The notes beneath the pieces were generated by a model. It had not been told where the DNA came from, ran no database searches, and saw nothing but the letters and a program-made list of their open reading frames with translations. The translations under genes were made by a program, and so were the position numbers. Positions 42,693 to 51,140 of a stretch of DNA of 64,000 nucleotides are shown piece after piece; position 1 is the stretch's first letter; each line of letters opens with the position of its first letter. The DNA is taken from the NCBI RefSeq assembly GCF_002250505.1, contig NZ_NJGY01000001.1:3057066-3121065 (forward strand), in the 5' to 3' direction. This DNA comes from Janthinobacterium sp. PC23-8 (GTDB lineage Bacteria > Pseudomonadota > Gammaproteobacteria > Burkholderiales > Burkholderiaceae_D).

Positions 42693-43625
42693 ATGGCAGA
42701 TGCAACAAACGATAGCCAGATTGCGCTGGGCGACAACGCCGCGCGCCAGCTGGCCAATGCAAGCAAGAGCGTTCCCCAGTTATCCACGATCACGCCGCGC
42801 TGGCTCGTGCATCTGCTGCAATGGCTGCCCGTCGAAGCGGGTATCTACCGCCTGAACCGGGTCAAGAATCCGAAGGACGTGCGCGTCGCCTGTTCGCAGC
42901 GCGACGAGTCGGAACTGCCGCAAACCTTTGTCGATTACGAAGAGCAGCCGCGCGAGTATTTTCTCAACGCCGTCAGCACCGTGCTCGACGTGCACACCCG
43001 CGTGTCGGACCTGTACAGCAGCCCGCACGACCAGATCAAGGAGCAGCTGCGCCTGACCATCGAGACGATCAAGGAGCGCCAGGAAAGCGAGTTGATCAAC
43101 AACCCCGACTACGGCCTGCTGGCCAGCGTGCATGACGACCAGCGCATCTTTACCCTGACGGGCGCGCCGACGCCGGACGACCTCGACGAGCTGCTGACGA
43201 AAGTGTGGAAGGAACCGGGCTTTTTCCTGGCGCACCCGCTGGCCATTGCCGCCTTTGGCCGCGAATGCACGCGCCGCGGCGTGCCGCCGCCGACCGTCAG
43301 CCTGTTCGGTTCGCAGTTCCTGACATGGCGCGGCGTGCCGCTGGTGCCGTCGGACAAACTGCCGATCGAAGACGGCAAGACGAAAATCATTTTGCTGCGC
43401 GTGGGCGAACAGCGCCAGGGCGTGATCGGCCTGTTCCAGCCTGGCCTGGCGGGCGAGCAAAGCCCGGGCCTGTCGGTGCGCTTCATGGGCATCAACCGCC
43501 ATGCGATTTCATCGTATCTGATTTCGCTGTATTGCTCGCTGGCCGTGCTGACCGACGATGCGCTGGCCGTACTGGAAGACGTGGAGATCGGTAAATACCA
43601 TGACTACCCAGACACCTACAAGTGA
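42693..43625 (+). CDS. srpI: Family 2A encapsulin shell protein (SrpI-like)
   Basis: A 310-residue HK97-fold shell protein of the family 2A encapsulins, known from cyanobacterial SrpI, a sulfur-starvation protein. Recognised by overall sequence: N-terminal ALGDNAARQLANASKSVPQ and the TPRWLVHLLQWLPVEAG segment, the ACSQRDESELP and EYFLNAVSTVLDVHTRVSDLYS stretches, and the C-terminal RFMGINRHAISSYLISLYCSLAVL. Dozens of copies form an icosahedral ~25-nm compartment in the cytoplasm. AGGAG lies 8 bases before the ATG. The gene overlaps the cysteine desulfurase cargo gene by 26 bases, and rhodanese and EpsC lie upstream, the standard 2A neighbourhood. Confidence 0.93.
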   Translation: MADATNDSQIALGDNAARQLANASKSVPQLSTITPRWLVHLLQWLPVEAGIYRLNRVKNPKDVRVACSQRDESELPQTFVDYEEQPREYFLNAVSTVLDVHTRVSDLYSSPHDQIKEQLRLTIETIKERQESELINNPDYGLLASVHDDQRIFTLTGAPTPDDLDELLTKVWKEPGFFLAHPLAIAAFGRECTRRGVPPPTVSLFGSQFLTWRGVPLVPSDKLPIEDGKTKIILLRVGEQRQGVIGLFQPGLAGEQSPGLSVRFMGINRHAISSYLISLYCSLAVLTDDALAVLEDVEIGKYHDYPDTYK

Positions 43626-45333
43626 TGGCGCGGCGGGCCTGCCCGCCATCCCATTTTTACCGGATGAGGCAACCCTGAACCGGCTGGCCGGCGAGTTTTT
43701 CGCGCGCCTGCCGGGCTTGGACAAGGCACCCAGCCTGAGCGGTTCGGGCAGCGCGCTCGACGCGGCGCCCCGCTATGCGAACCCGAGCCGTCCGCCGCCG
43801 CAACCCGGTCCGTCGTTCGCCGCCATCGCCCCCGGCGTGGCGACGGCGCAGGCGCCGCCCGTCAAGCCGCCATTGGAAGCACCCATCGCGCCGGCGCCCG
43901 CCTCGATGCCGACACCGCGTGCCTCCAGCCTCGGTGCGCCGTCGCCGTATTACTTCATCGGCGGCGCGCATGGTTATCCGGTCTCGGACAAGTCCGATGG
44001 AGCGGCACGCCAGCTGCCGGCGACGAGCGCCGCCAGCGCACCGCAGTTTTATTTCGAGACCGTGCTGACGGCGCCACCGGCCGGAAAACACCATGGCCAT
44101 GGCCAGACGCCGGCGCCATTCGACGTGCACGCCGTGCGGCGCGATTTTCCCGTGCTGGCCGAAAGAGTCAACGGCAAGCCCCTGGTGTGGTTCGACAATG
44201 CCGCCACCACGCACAAGCCGCAGTCGGTGATCGATCGCGTGTCGTATTTTTATGCGCATGAAAATTCGAACATCCACCGCGCCGCCCATGCGCTGGCCGC
44301 GCGCGCCAGCGACGCCTATGAAGCGGCGCGCGCCAAGGTGGCCGGCTTCCTGGGCGCCGCCTCGCCCGATGAAATCGTTTTCGTGCGCGGCGCCACCGAA
44401 GGCATCAACCTGATCGCCAATACCTTCGGCCGCAAGTTCATCGGCAGCGGCGACGAGATCATCGTCTCGCAGCTCGAGCACCATGCCAATATCGTGCCGT
44501 GGCAGCAGCTGGCGGCGGAAAAGGGCGCTACCTTGCGCGTGATTCCGGTCGACGACAGCGGCCAGATCATCGTCGACGAATTCAGCAAGCTGCTCAACGG
44601 CCGCACCAGACTGGTGTCGGTGACGCAGGTGTCCAATGCGCTGGGCACCGTCACGCCGGTGGCGCAGATCATCGCGCTGGCGCATGCGGCCGGCGTGCGC
44701 GTGGTGGTCGACGGCGCGCAGGCGGTGTCGCATTTGCGCGTCGATGTGCAGGCGCTGGGCGCCGATTTTTATGTGTTCTCGGGCCACAAGGTATTCGGCC
44801 CGACGGGCATCGGCGCGGTGTATGGCAAGTTGGACTTGCTGGAGCAGTTGCCACCCTGGCAAGGCGGCGGCAACATGATCGCCGACGTCACGTTCGAGCG
44901 CACCGTCTACCAGGGCGTGCCGAACCGTTTCGAGGCCGGCACCGGCAATATCGCCGATGCCGTGGGCCTGGGCGCGGCCATCGATTATGTGCAGCGCATC
45001 GGCCTGGAGAACATCGCCGCCTATGAACACGCGCTGCTCGAGTATGCCACTCACCAGCTGCAGGCGATTGCCGGCGTGCGCCTGATCGGCACCGCGTTTG
45101 ACAAGGCCAGCGTGGCCTCGTTCGTGCTGGCCGGCTACGAGCCGGCCGAGGTAGGCCGCGCGCTCAATGACGAGGGCATCGCCGTGCGCTCGGGCCACCA
45201 TTGCGCCCAGCCTATCCTGCGCCGCTTCGGCGTGGAGGCGACCGTGCGGCCATCGTTTGCGTTCTACAACACCTACGAGGAAATCGATCGCATGATCGTC
45301 GTGATCCGGCGCCTGGCGGGGGCGCGCAGGTAG
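43600..45333 (+). CDS. Encapsulin cargo: cysteine desulfurase with disordered N-terminal targeting domain
   Basis: A 577-residue type II (SufS-like) cysteine desulfurase. Residues ~174-577 are catalytic: PLP Lys397 in FSGHKVFGPTG and the persulfide-forming Cys535 in RSGHHCAQPILRRFG. Residues 1-173 are a Pro/Ala/Ser-rich extension absent from normal SufS. It contains LNRLAGEFFARLPG (26-39), YYFIGG (117-122) and FYFETVL (150-156), the short aromatic motifs known from family 2A cargo-loading domains. The enzyme should be packaged in the shell and release sulfur as persulfide while forming alanine. ATG 43600 lies inside the end of the shell gene. Confidence 0.94.
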   Translation: MTTQTPTSDGAAGLPAIPFLPDEATLNRLAGEFFARLPGLDKAPSLSGSGSALDAAPRYANPSRPPPQPGPSFAAIAPGVATAQAPPVKPPLEAPIAPAPASMPTPRASSLGAPSPYYFIGGAHGYPVSDKSDGAARQLPATSAASAPQFYFETVLTAPPAGKHHGHGQTPAPFDVHAVRRDFPVLAERVNGKPLVWFDNAATTHKPQSVIDRVSYFYAHENSNIHRAAHALAARASDAYEAARAKVAGFLGAASPDEIVFVRGATEGINLIANTFGRKFIGSGDEIIVSQLEHHANIVPWQQLAAEKGATLRVIPVDDSGQIIVDEFSKLLNGRTRLVSVTQVSNALGTVTPVAQIIALAHAAGVRVVVDGAQAVSHLRVDVQALGADFYVFSGHKVFGPTGIGAVYGKLDLLEQLPPWQGGGNMIADVTFERTVYQGVPNRFEAGTGNIADAVGLGAAIDYVQRIGLENIAAYEHALLEYATHQLQAIAGVRLIGTAFDKASVASFVLAGYEPAEVGRALNDEGIAVRSGHHCAQPILRRFGVEATVRPSFAFYNTYEEIDRMIVVIRRLAGARR

Positions 45334-45360
45334 TCATTTGCCTTTCCTTGCGCCATCTGC

Positions 45361-45393
45361 CATGCCGTCCCGTGCCCTGCGCGGGGCGGCATG
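45361..45393 (+). terminator. Hairpin closing the encapsulin operon
   Basis: CATGCCGTCCCG (45361-45372) pairs with CGGGGCGGCATG (45382-45393), twelve pairs with one G-U, around a 9-base loop. There is no long T-tract, so efficiency is uncertain. Confidence 0.55.
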
Positions 45394-45427
45394 CTGACGT
45401 TTGTCATGGCGCTTGCGCAACAGTCGC

Positions 45428-45454
45428 TTGCAGCGCAACAACGGGCGGTATAAT
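45428..45454 (+). promoter_or_regulatory. Candidate promoter of the kinase/regulator pair
   Basis: A perfect TATAAT at 45449-45454 with TTGCAG at 45428-45433 (15-base spacing) lies 56 bases before the kinase GTG. Confidence 0.5.
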
Positions 45455-45510
45455 TTGCCGGTGGCATGCTAGCCGCGGCGCGGTGCCGCCGGCGCCCAAG
45501 GAGAGATGCA

Positions 45511-46236
45511 GTGGAAGACCAGCACAGCACGCCCGAGCTGTTTTTGTTCCTGGCGTCGACCGTCCATGACATGAAAAATTCCATCAGCGTGGTCAGCGGC
45601 ACGCTGGAATCGTTGCTGGCCGCCGAACAGGCCAAGTCCAGCGACGAAGTCACGGCCGATCCGGCCTTTTTGCAGATGGCGCAGATGTTGTACCAGACCA
45701 AGCGGCTCAACGATAACCTGATCCAGCTGCTGGCGCTGTACAAGCAGGTGGGCAAACCGGGCTATCCGTTTGACGTGCAGCCGCAACTGGTGGGGCAACT
45801 GGTGGAACAGGTGGTGAGCCAGGAAAAAATCCTGCTCTCCTCCAAGGGCATCGCGATGGAGACGGACTTTCCGCCCGAGCTGATCTGGACGCTCGACGAA
45901 GACCTGGTGATCGGCGTGCTGGCCCACGCCATCAACAACGCCATCCGCTACACGAAAGACACGATACGCCTGTCGGTGCGCGAGGATGGCGGCATGCTGG
46001 AACTGCGCGTGGAGGACAATGGCGACGGCTATACACAGGCACTGCTTGACGCGGGCGAGGCGGCCATGGATGGCCAGTCGTCCGGCGTGAATTTTTCCAC
46101 CAACAGCACCGGCCTGGGCCTGTATTTTTCCAGTGAAGTGGCGAAGATGCACAAGCACCGGGGGCGCAGCGGCGCCATCGCGCTGTCCAATGGCGGCTTG
46201 CTGGGCGGCGGCTGCTTTCTGCTGCGCCTGCCATGA
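45511..46236 (+). CDS. Soluble sensor histidine kinase, GTG start
   Basis: A 241-residue histidine kinase without membrane segments. The phospho-acceptor His is in STVHDMKNSISVV, the N-box in HAINNAIRYTKD, the G1 box in VEDNGDGY and the G2 box in STGLGLYFSS. There is no sensor domain, so it may act with partner proteins. The GTG at 45511 is chosen because AAGGAGAG precedes it at proper distance; the frame upstream to 45466 has no family match. It overlaps the response regulator gene by 4 bases (ATGA), so the two form one phosphorelay. Confidence 0.88.
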   Translation: MEDQHSTPELFLFLASTVHDMKNSISVVSGTLESLLAAEQAKSSDEVTADPAFLQMAQMLYQTKRLNDNLIQLLALYKQVGKPGYPFDVQPQLVGQLVEQVVSQEKILLSSKGIAMETDFPPELIWTLDEDLVIGVLAHAINNAIRYTKDTIRLSVREDGGMLELRVEDNGDGYTQALLDAGEAAMDGQSSGVNFSTNSTGLGLYFSSEVAKMHKHRGRSGAIALSNGGLLGGGCFLLRLP

Positions 46237-47978
46237 ACCGGGTACTGACGATGGACCAGACTTCCCGTCCCAACGAAGCCGACACCACCGACTGGGCCGA
46301 CAAGCATTATCTGCTGGTCGACGATTTCGTCGGCATCCGCATTTTGCTGCGCGAATCGCTGCGCAACCTCGGCGCGCGCCATATCGACCAGGCCGCCAGC
46401 GGCGGCGAAGCGATGAAGCTGCTGGCCAAGACGCGCTACGACGTGGTGCTGTGCGACTACAACCTCGGTGAAGGCAAGAACGGTCAGCAGGTGCTCGAAG
46501 AGACGCGCGTGCGCAACCTGACGGCGCCGTCCAGCGTCTGGCTGATGGTGTCGGCCGAGAAAAGCGTGGAATCGGTGATGGGTGCGGCCGAGCACCAGCC
46601 CGACGCCTACCTGATCAAGCCGATCACCGAAGGCGTGCTGCTCACGCGCCTGAACCGCGTGTGGCATAAAAAACAGGTATTTCGCGAGATCGACCAGGCC
46701 TGCATGGAAAAGGATTATCTGCGTGCGGCCAAATTGTGCGATGCGCAGATCGCGCAAAACAAATTGCACGAACTCGAACTGCTGCGCATGAAGGCGAGCC
46801 TGCTGCTCAAAAGCGGCGAGCCGGAAAAGGCGCGCGCCATCTATGAAAAAGTGCTGCTGGATCGCGACTACAGCTGGGCCAGGGCGGGCCTGGGCAAGAT
46901 TCGCATGAACAACGGCGAGCACGAGGCGGCGCGCCAGATCTTCCAGGGCGTGATCGTCGAGAACCGCTATTACATCGATGCCTACGACCAGATGGCGGTC
47001 GCCTACCAGCTGATGGGCCAGCATGAAGAAGCGTGCGGCGTGCTGGAAAAGGCGGCGCGGCTGTCGCCCAATTCGGTGCCGCGCCAGCGCAACCTGGGCC
47101 AGGCCGCTTTGAGGATCGGCAACGTCGGCATGGCCGAAAAGGCGTTTCGCAAATGCGTGGCGATCGGCGAGTTTTCCGTCATGAAGACGGTGGACGCCTA
47201 CCTGGGCCTGGCGCGCGTGTGCGGCCTGAAAAAGGACGCGAAGGAAGCGCTGCAATGGCTGATGCTGGCGCGGCGCGAATTTCCGCCCGAAGAAATCGGC
47301 CTGCGCACCAAGATCACCGAAGGCATGGTACACCACGAAACGGGCGACTACCGGCGCGCACGCAAGTGCGGCGACGAGCTCGAGGCGATGCTCGAGCAAG
47401 ACCCGGCGCGGCCCGACAAGGAAGTGTGCATGGAACTGGCCACCTTGCTGTTTGCCGTCGGCGTCAAGGATGCACCGGCCGGTTTGCTGTGCTATGTGGT
47501 CAAGAACAACCACGACAACCAGGTGGTGCAGGACGAGGTGCAAAAGATCTTCGACAAGGCCAAGATGGGCGACGAGGGCACCAGCCTGATCATGGCCTCG
47601 CGCAAGGAAGCGTCGGACCTGATGAACAAGGGCGTGCTGCTGTGGAAGACCGATAAACTGGACGAGGCCGTGGCCTGGATGCGCGCGGCGCGCGACAAGC
47701 TGCCGAACAACCTGCGCATCCTGTTCAACTCGGTGCAGATTATTGTTTCCTACCTGCAGCAGCGTGGTTATCACGCGGAACTGGCGGCCGAAGCCGTCGA
47801 AGTGTTGCTGTATGTAGACAAAATCGCGCCGGGCCAGCAGCGCTTTGCACAGCTGATGGAGCAGTTGATGCAGCTTACGCCAGCGCAGGAGGCGCTCGAA
47901 GCTGCCGCGCCGGTGGCGGAAACGGTGGCGCCGGTGCCGGACAAACCCTTAAAAACCATGCGCGGGCGTGCCGGATGA
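46233..47978 (+). CDS. CheY-like response regulator fused to TPR repeats
   Basis: A 581-residue protein. Residues ~25-150 are a receiver domain (YLLVDDFVGI acidic pair, phospho-Asp in VLCDYNLGEGKNG, conserved Lys in YLIKPITEG). Residues ~160-420 are a series of TPR-like helices (LLRMKASLLLKSGEPEKARAIYEKVL, AYDQMAVAYQLMGQHEEA, and others), then a helical end and a low-complexity tail. There is no DNA-binding or enzyme domain, so output must be through protein binding. Coupled to the upstream kinase by ATGA overlap. The pathway controlled is unknown; TPR outputs often act in motility or assembly. Confidence 0.88.
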   Translation: MNRVLTMDQTSRPNEADTTDWADKHYLLVDDFVGIRILLRESLRNLGARHIDQAASGGEAMKLLAKTRYDVVLCDYNLGEGKNGQQVLEETRVRNLTAPSSVWLMVSAEKSVESVMGAAEHQPDAYLIKPITEGVLLTRLNRVWHKKQVFREIDQACMEKDYLRAAKLCDAQIAQNKLHELELLRMKASLLLKSGEPEKARAIYEKVLLDRDYSWARAGLGKIRMNNGEHEAARQIFQGVIVENRYYIDAYDQMAVAYQLMGQHEEACGVLEKAARLSPNSVPRQRNLGQAALRIGNVGMAEKAFRKCVAIGEFSVMKTVDAYLGLARVCGLKKDAKEALQWLMLARREFPPEEIGLRTKITEGMVHHETGDYRRARKCGDELEAMLEQDPARPDKEVCMELATLLFAVGVKDAPAGLLCYVVKNNHDNQVVQDEVQKIFDKAKMGDEGTSLIMASRKEASDLMNKGVLLWKTDKLDEAVAWMRAARDKLPNNLRILFNSVQIIVSYLQQRGYHAELAAEAVEVLLYVDKIAPGQQRFAQLMEQLMQLTPAQEALEAAAPVAETVAPVPDKPLKTMRGRAG

Positions 47979-48054
47979 TAAACTAGGCGCCAGCGTGGTG
48001 CAGGCAACAGCCTGCTCCGCGCTGAAGTTGCTTTACAACAATAAGGAAGAAACT

Positions 48055-48270
48055 ATGCGTGATGTGGTCAATGAAGTCTACAAAAAAATGAAGGTCGGCA
48101 GCATCGCCTGGGTACGCCCGGTCGCCGCCAAGGGAGACACGCTGGAAACCTTTCAGTCCTCGTACGAGCACGCCAAGGCGCTGGCCGACGAAGGCCTGAT
48201 TACCATCGGTGACGTCAAGCGTCAGGACGACAATATGATCGAAGCGATCCGCATTCATCGCCTGGCCTGA
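48055..48270 (+). CDS. Conserved small protein of unknown function (71 aa)
   Basis: A 71-residue soluble protein (MRDVVNEVYKKMKVGS, later LADEGLITIGDVKRQDD). AAGGAAG lies 5-6 bases before ATG 48055, and the longer in-frame start at 47968 is rejected because it overlaps the preceding gene and lacks a ribosome site. The repeated acidic/basic pattern looks like a compact alpha/beta domain. No family or function recognised. A strong hairpin follows, shared with the convergent phaM gene. Confidence 0.65.
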   Translation: MRDVVNEVYKKMKVGSIAWVRPVAAKGDTLETFQSSYEHAKALADEGLITIGDVKRQDDNMIEAIRIHRLA

Positions 48271-48281
48271 TCGACCGTAAG

Positions 48282-48304
48282 CCGGGTTCGCCTTGCGAAC
48301 CCGG
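48282..48304. terminator. Bidirectional hairpin between convergent genes
   Basis: CCGGGTTCGC (48282-48291) pairs perfectly with GCGAACCCGG (48295-48304) around a CTT loop, placed between the ends of two convergent genes. No strong T-tract on either side. Confidence 0.65.
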
Positions 48305-48311
48305 GCAAACC

Positions 48312-48977
48312 TTACAGCTTGCCTTTGGGCGCTGCGCGCCGCGCCGGCGCCTTGACGGGCGCTTCAGCCGCAGCCGGCCTGGCGCGCGGCGCTGGCTTGG
48401 GCTTTGCCGCAGCGTCGTGCCTGGCCTTGGCCGGCTCCGGCGTCATCGCCGTCGATACCGCCTGCTTGAACTGATCCTGCAGCAGATTCCACCAGAGCGT
48501 CGGATTGGTCAGCTGGGTCGCGGCGTCGGTTGACGGGCTCGCGCTCTGGGCTGACGCTTCCTGTGGCGGCGGTGACGGCGGCGCTTGCTCGGCCGGCTTG
48601 GCGGCCGGCGGTGTTTGCTGGAAGAAGGCCGAGGCGTACGGCACGGCATCGAACAGGTTTTTCTCGCTGGCGCCCGGCTGCGTAATGGCGGCGGCCATCG
48701 AGGCGCCCATCGATTTCAGGGTGGCGATGGTGCCGCGCTGTACTTCCAGCGCCTGGATGCTGCCGCGCAGCATGCTGATATTGAGGTTCAGCCAGGCTTC
48801 GACGGCTTTCAGGTCGTTGATTTTCTTGTCCAGTTCTTCCACCGACAGGCTGGGCGCGGTCATGCCGGGCACCCCCATGCCGGGCACGCTCATGCTGCCC
48901 CACAGGTTCTTGACGAAGTCGAGCGTATCGGTCATCACTGCTGCGCCCGGAATTTGGGGCATTTGCGGATTTGCCAT
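48312..48977 (-). CDS. phaM: PhaM-family PHA granule regulatory protein
   Basis: A 221-residue PhaM-type protein. The N-terminal region (MTDTLDFVKNLWGSMSVPGM, then LSVEELDKKINDLKAVEAWLNLN and MLRGSIQALEVQRGTIATLKSMG) is the family core; the C-terminal ~90 residues are Pro/Ala/Lys-rich and histone-like. PhaM activates PHA synthase, sits on polyhydroxybutyrate granules and tethers them to DNA through its basic tail. The start at 48977 is supported by AGGAGA and the family N-terminus MANPQMPQIPG. No phaC or phasin gene is within view. Confidence 0.88.
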   Translation of the reverse strand: MANPQMPQIPGAAVMTDTLDFVKNLWGSMSVPGMGVPGMTAPSLSVEELDKKINDLKAVEAWLNLNISMLRGSIQALEVQRGTIATLKSMGASMAAAITQPGASEKNLFDAVPYASAFFQQTPPAAKPAEQAPPSPPPQEASAQSASPSTDAATQLTNPTLWWNLLQDQFKQAVSTAMTPEPAKARHDAAAKPKPAPRARPAAAEAPVKAPARRAAPKGKL

Positions 48978-49138
48978 GCGAGAGTCTCCTGGTAGGTCGA
49001 TGGCCCTAGCGTAGCAGATATCAGCTTGCTGCTGACGAAATCGCCGTGACATTTTTCGCCCATATTTTTCGGCAAGCTCAAGTGCGTTGATCTGCGGCAA
49101 GAAAGCGCATCTCGGAGACAGGCGTTACACTAGCAGCC

Positions 49139-50227
49139 ATGACGTCCGCCTCCTTTTTCGCGCCGCCGCGCCGCCGCACCGTGATCTTTGTCGCCCTGAT
49201 CGGCGCGCTGCATGCCGTGGCGCTGCACTGGCTGGGCGCGCAAACGGGCAGGGCGCCCATGCACGAGCAGGCGCGGCTGGTCAGCATGGCAATTGTTGCC
49301 GAAGCCCCGCCGCCGCTTGAAACCGCGCCAGCGCCGCCCGTGCCTTTGCCGCCGCCACCGGCGCCGCCGCTGCCTGTCTTGCCGGTGGTCGATTTGCCGC
49401 AACTGGTCGTGCCCGATGCGCCGCAGCCGCTGCAGGTGGTGGCGCCGGCGGTGCCAGCGACTGAAACGCCAGCGCCAGCGCTGGTGCAATTGCCGGCGCT
49501 TGCGGCGCCGGCTGAAACGCCGCCCGCGCCGCAGCCCGCCGTGGAACAGGCGCGGCGCTACAAGACCAATGTGCCGGCCTCGGCCGAATTCGACCTGCAG
49601 GTGGACCGCCGCGATGCCGACGGCACCAAATGGACGGGCGTGGCGGCGATGTCGTGGCAAAATAAGGGCGACCACTATAGCCTGAGCCTGGAAGTGGGCT
49701 TGAGCATGCTGATCACCCGCATCAACCTGCTGGTATTGACCAGCGAAGGTCTGATCGACGCCAGTGGCGTGGCGCCCGTCAAGGCGACGGAAAAGCGCCG
49801 CGGCCGTTCGCAGACGGCCACGCATTTCGATGCGGCCGGCCAGACCATCCGCTTTTCGGCCACCACCGCCACCGTGCCATGGCAGGAAGGGGCGCAGGAC
49901 AAGGCCAGCCTGCCGTTCCAGCTGGCCGCCATCGGCCGCGCCGATGTGACACAGCTGGCCGGCAATATCGACATCCTCGTCGGCGAAGAGAAGGAAGCGA
50001 CCGTGTTCCGCTTCCAGATGGTGGGCGAGGAAACGCTGGACACCAGCATGGGTCGCTTGCAGACCTGGCATCTGCGCCGGCCGCCCAAACCGGGCAGTTA
50101 TTCGTCGCAGCTCGATATCTGGCTGGCGCCGGCCATGCAATGGTATCCCGTACAAATACGCAATACAGAAGCGAACGGGGCGCTGACCACGCAAACCGTC
50201 TCCAAACTCACTGTGACAGGATCATGA
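49139..50227 (+). CDS. DUF3108 protein with Pro-rich membrane-anchored N-terminus
   Basis: A 362-residue protein. A single N-terminal span (VIFVALIGALHAVALHWLG) is followed by a ~110-residue Pro/Ala/Val-rich periplasmic linker like that of TonB, then a ~200-residue DUF3108 domain (residues ~135-360) with the WLAPAMQWYPVQI motif. The domain probably resides in the periplasm; its function is not known. The next gene encodes a second DUF3108 protein starting 2 bases after this stop, so a tandem duplication with gain of the anchored linker is likely. Confidence 0.85.
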   Translation: MTSASFFAPPRRRTVIFVALIGALHAVALHWLGAQTGRAPMHEQARLVSMAIVAEAPPPLETAPAPPVPLPPPPAPPLPVLPVVDLPQLVVPDAPQPLQVVAPAVPATETPAPALVQLPALAAPAETPPAPQPAVEQARRYKTNVPASAEFDLQVDRRDADGTKWTGVAAMSWQNKGDHYSLSLEVGLSMLITRINLLVLTSEGLIDASGVAPVKATEKRRGRSQTATHFDAAGQTIRFSATTATVPWQEGAQDKASLPFQLAAIGRADVTQLAGNIDILVGEEKEATVFRFQMVGEETLDTSMGRLQTWHLRRPPKPGSYSSQLDIWLAPAMQWYPVQIRNTEANGALTTQTVSKLTVTGS

Positions 50228-50228
50228 G

Positions 50229-50990
50229 ATGTCGTTTATACCAATGAAGCAATTACTCGCCGCAGGCTTGCTGGCCGCCACTTTCTCTTCCGCCGTCGCC
50301 GCTGACGACGCTACCGAGCATCCGGTCATCAAGCGCGCCTTCAAGCTGGCGCCGTCAGCCGACCTGGTCTATTCCATCAAGGCCAAACAAAAAGGTATCG
50401 GGCTGTCCGGCGAATCCGTCAGCAACTGGCGCGCCGGCGACGGCAAGTATTCCTTGCTGGCCGAAACCAGGGCTAGCCTGTTCGGCAAGATCCTCGAGCA
50501 GCGCAGCGAAGGCACGGTCGACGACTACGGCCTGGCGCCGGCCCAGTTCGTGGAAAAACGCTTTCGCAAGCAAGCCGCCACCACGGTCTTCAAACGCGAC
50601 AGCAAGACCATCAGCTTCAGCGAAGGCGACAAAAGCTATCCACTCAAGGGTGGCGAGCAGGACCGCAACAGCGCCGTGTGGCAACTGACGGCGGTGGCGC
50701 GCGCCCAGCCCGAAAAATTCGTGCCCGGCTCGGAGTGGGCCTTCTTCGTGGCTGGCCGCCATGACGCCGAGCCGTGGGTCTTCAAGGTCGTCAAGCAGGA
50801 ACCCGTGACCACCGGCCAGGGCGAGGTGGAAGCCGTGCACCTGGTCAAGGCGCCGCCGACCGACAAGAAGGGCCAGCAAGTGGACCTGTGGCTGGCGCCG
50901 TCGCTGGAATGGTATCCGGTCAAGGTGACGTTCGAGGACGACGATGGCGATTATGTAGAGCAGACTTTGCAGAAGATCGTTAAAAAGTAA
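50229..50990 (+). CDS. Secreted DUF3108 protein
   Basis: A 253-residue periplasmic protein with signal peptide (MKQLLAAGLLAATFSSAVAA) and a DUF3108 domain ending in WLAPSLEWYPVKVTFEDDDG. ATG 50229 has AGGA 8 bases upstream; ATG 50244 begins directly at the signal peptide and is equally possible. It lies 1 base after the preceding paralog and shares the WLAP-WYPV motif. Function unknown. Confidence 0.85.
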   Translation: MSFIPMKQLLAAGLLAATFSSAVAADDATEHPVIKRAFKLAPSADLVYSIKAKQKGIGLSGESVSNWRAGDGKYSLLAETRASLFGKILEQRSEGTVDDYGLAPAQFVEKRFRKQAATTVFKRDSKTISFSEGDKSYPLKGGEQDRNSAVWQLTAVARAQPEKFVPGSEWAFFVAGRHDAEPWVFKVVKQEPVTTGQGEVEAVHLVKAPPTDKKGQQVDLWLAPSLEWYPVKVTFEDDDGDYVEQTLQKIVKK

Positions 50991-51022
50991 CTTTTTGATC
51001 AGCAAACCCAGATGCAGAACCT

Positions 51023-51049
51023 GGGGTCAGACCCGCCGGCTCTGACCCC
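51023..51049. repeat. REP-like palindrome, copy 1
   Basis: GGGGTCAGA (51023-51031) pairs perfectly with TCTGACCCC (51041-51049) around CCCGCCGGC. A second copy with compensating base changes and the same CCCGCCG core lies at 60733-60757. Confidence 0.7.
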
Positions 51050-51054
51050 TGAAA

Positions 51055-51063
51055 TGATATACT
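51055..51063 (+). promoter_or_regulatory. Extended -10 promoter candidate for the SMC operon
   Basis: TGATATACT is a good extended -10 (TG-n-TATACT) just after the REP-like palindrome and 77 bases before the first SMC-operon gene. No -35 needed for this promoter type is evident. Confidence 0.5.
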
Positions 51064-51140
51064 GACGCCCCTTCGACCCTTTATGCCCGCAGCGTCCCCA
51101 GGCCCGCTGCGCCGCCCGCTGAACACTCATCCGGAATAGA

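Noticed and set aside
42693..43625. HK97-like shell protein considered as a prophage capsid.
   Set aside because: No portal, terminase, protease or tail genes nearby, and the desulfurase/EpsC/rhodanese context is diagnostic of family 2A encapsulins.
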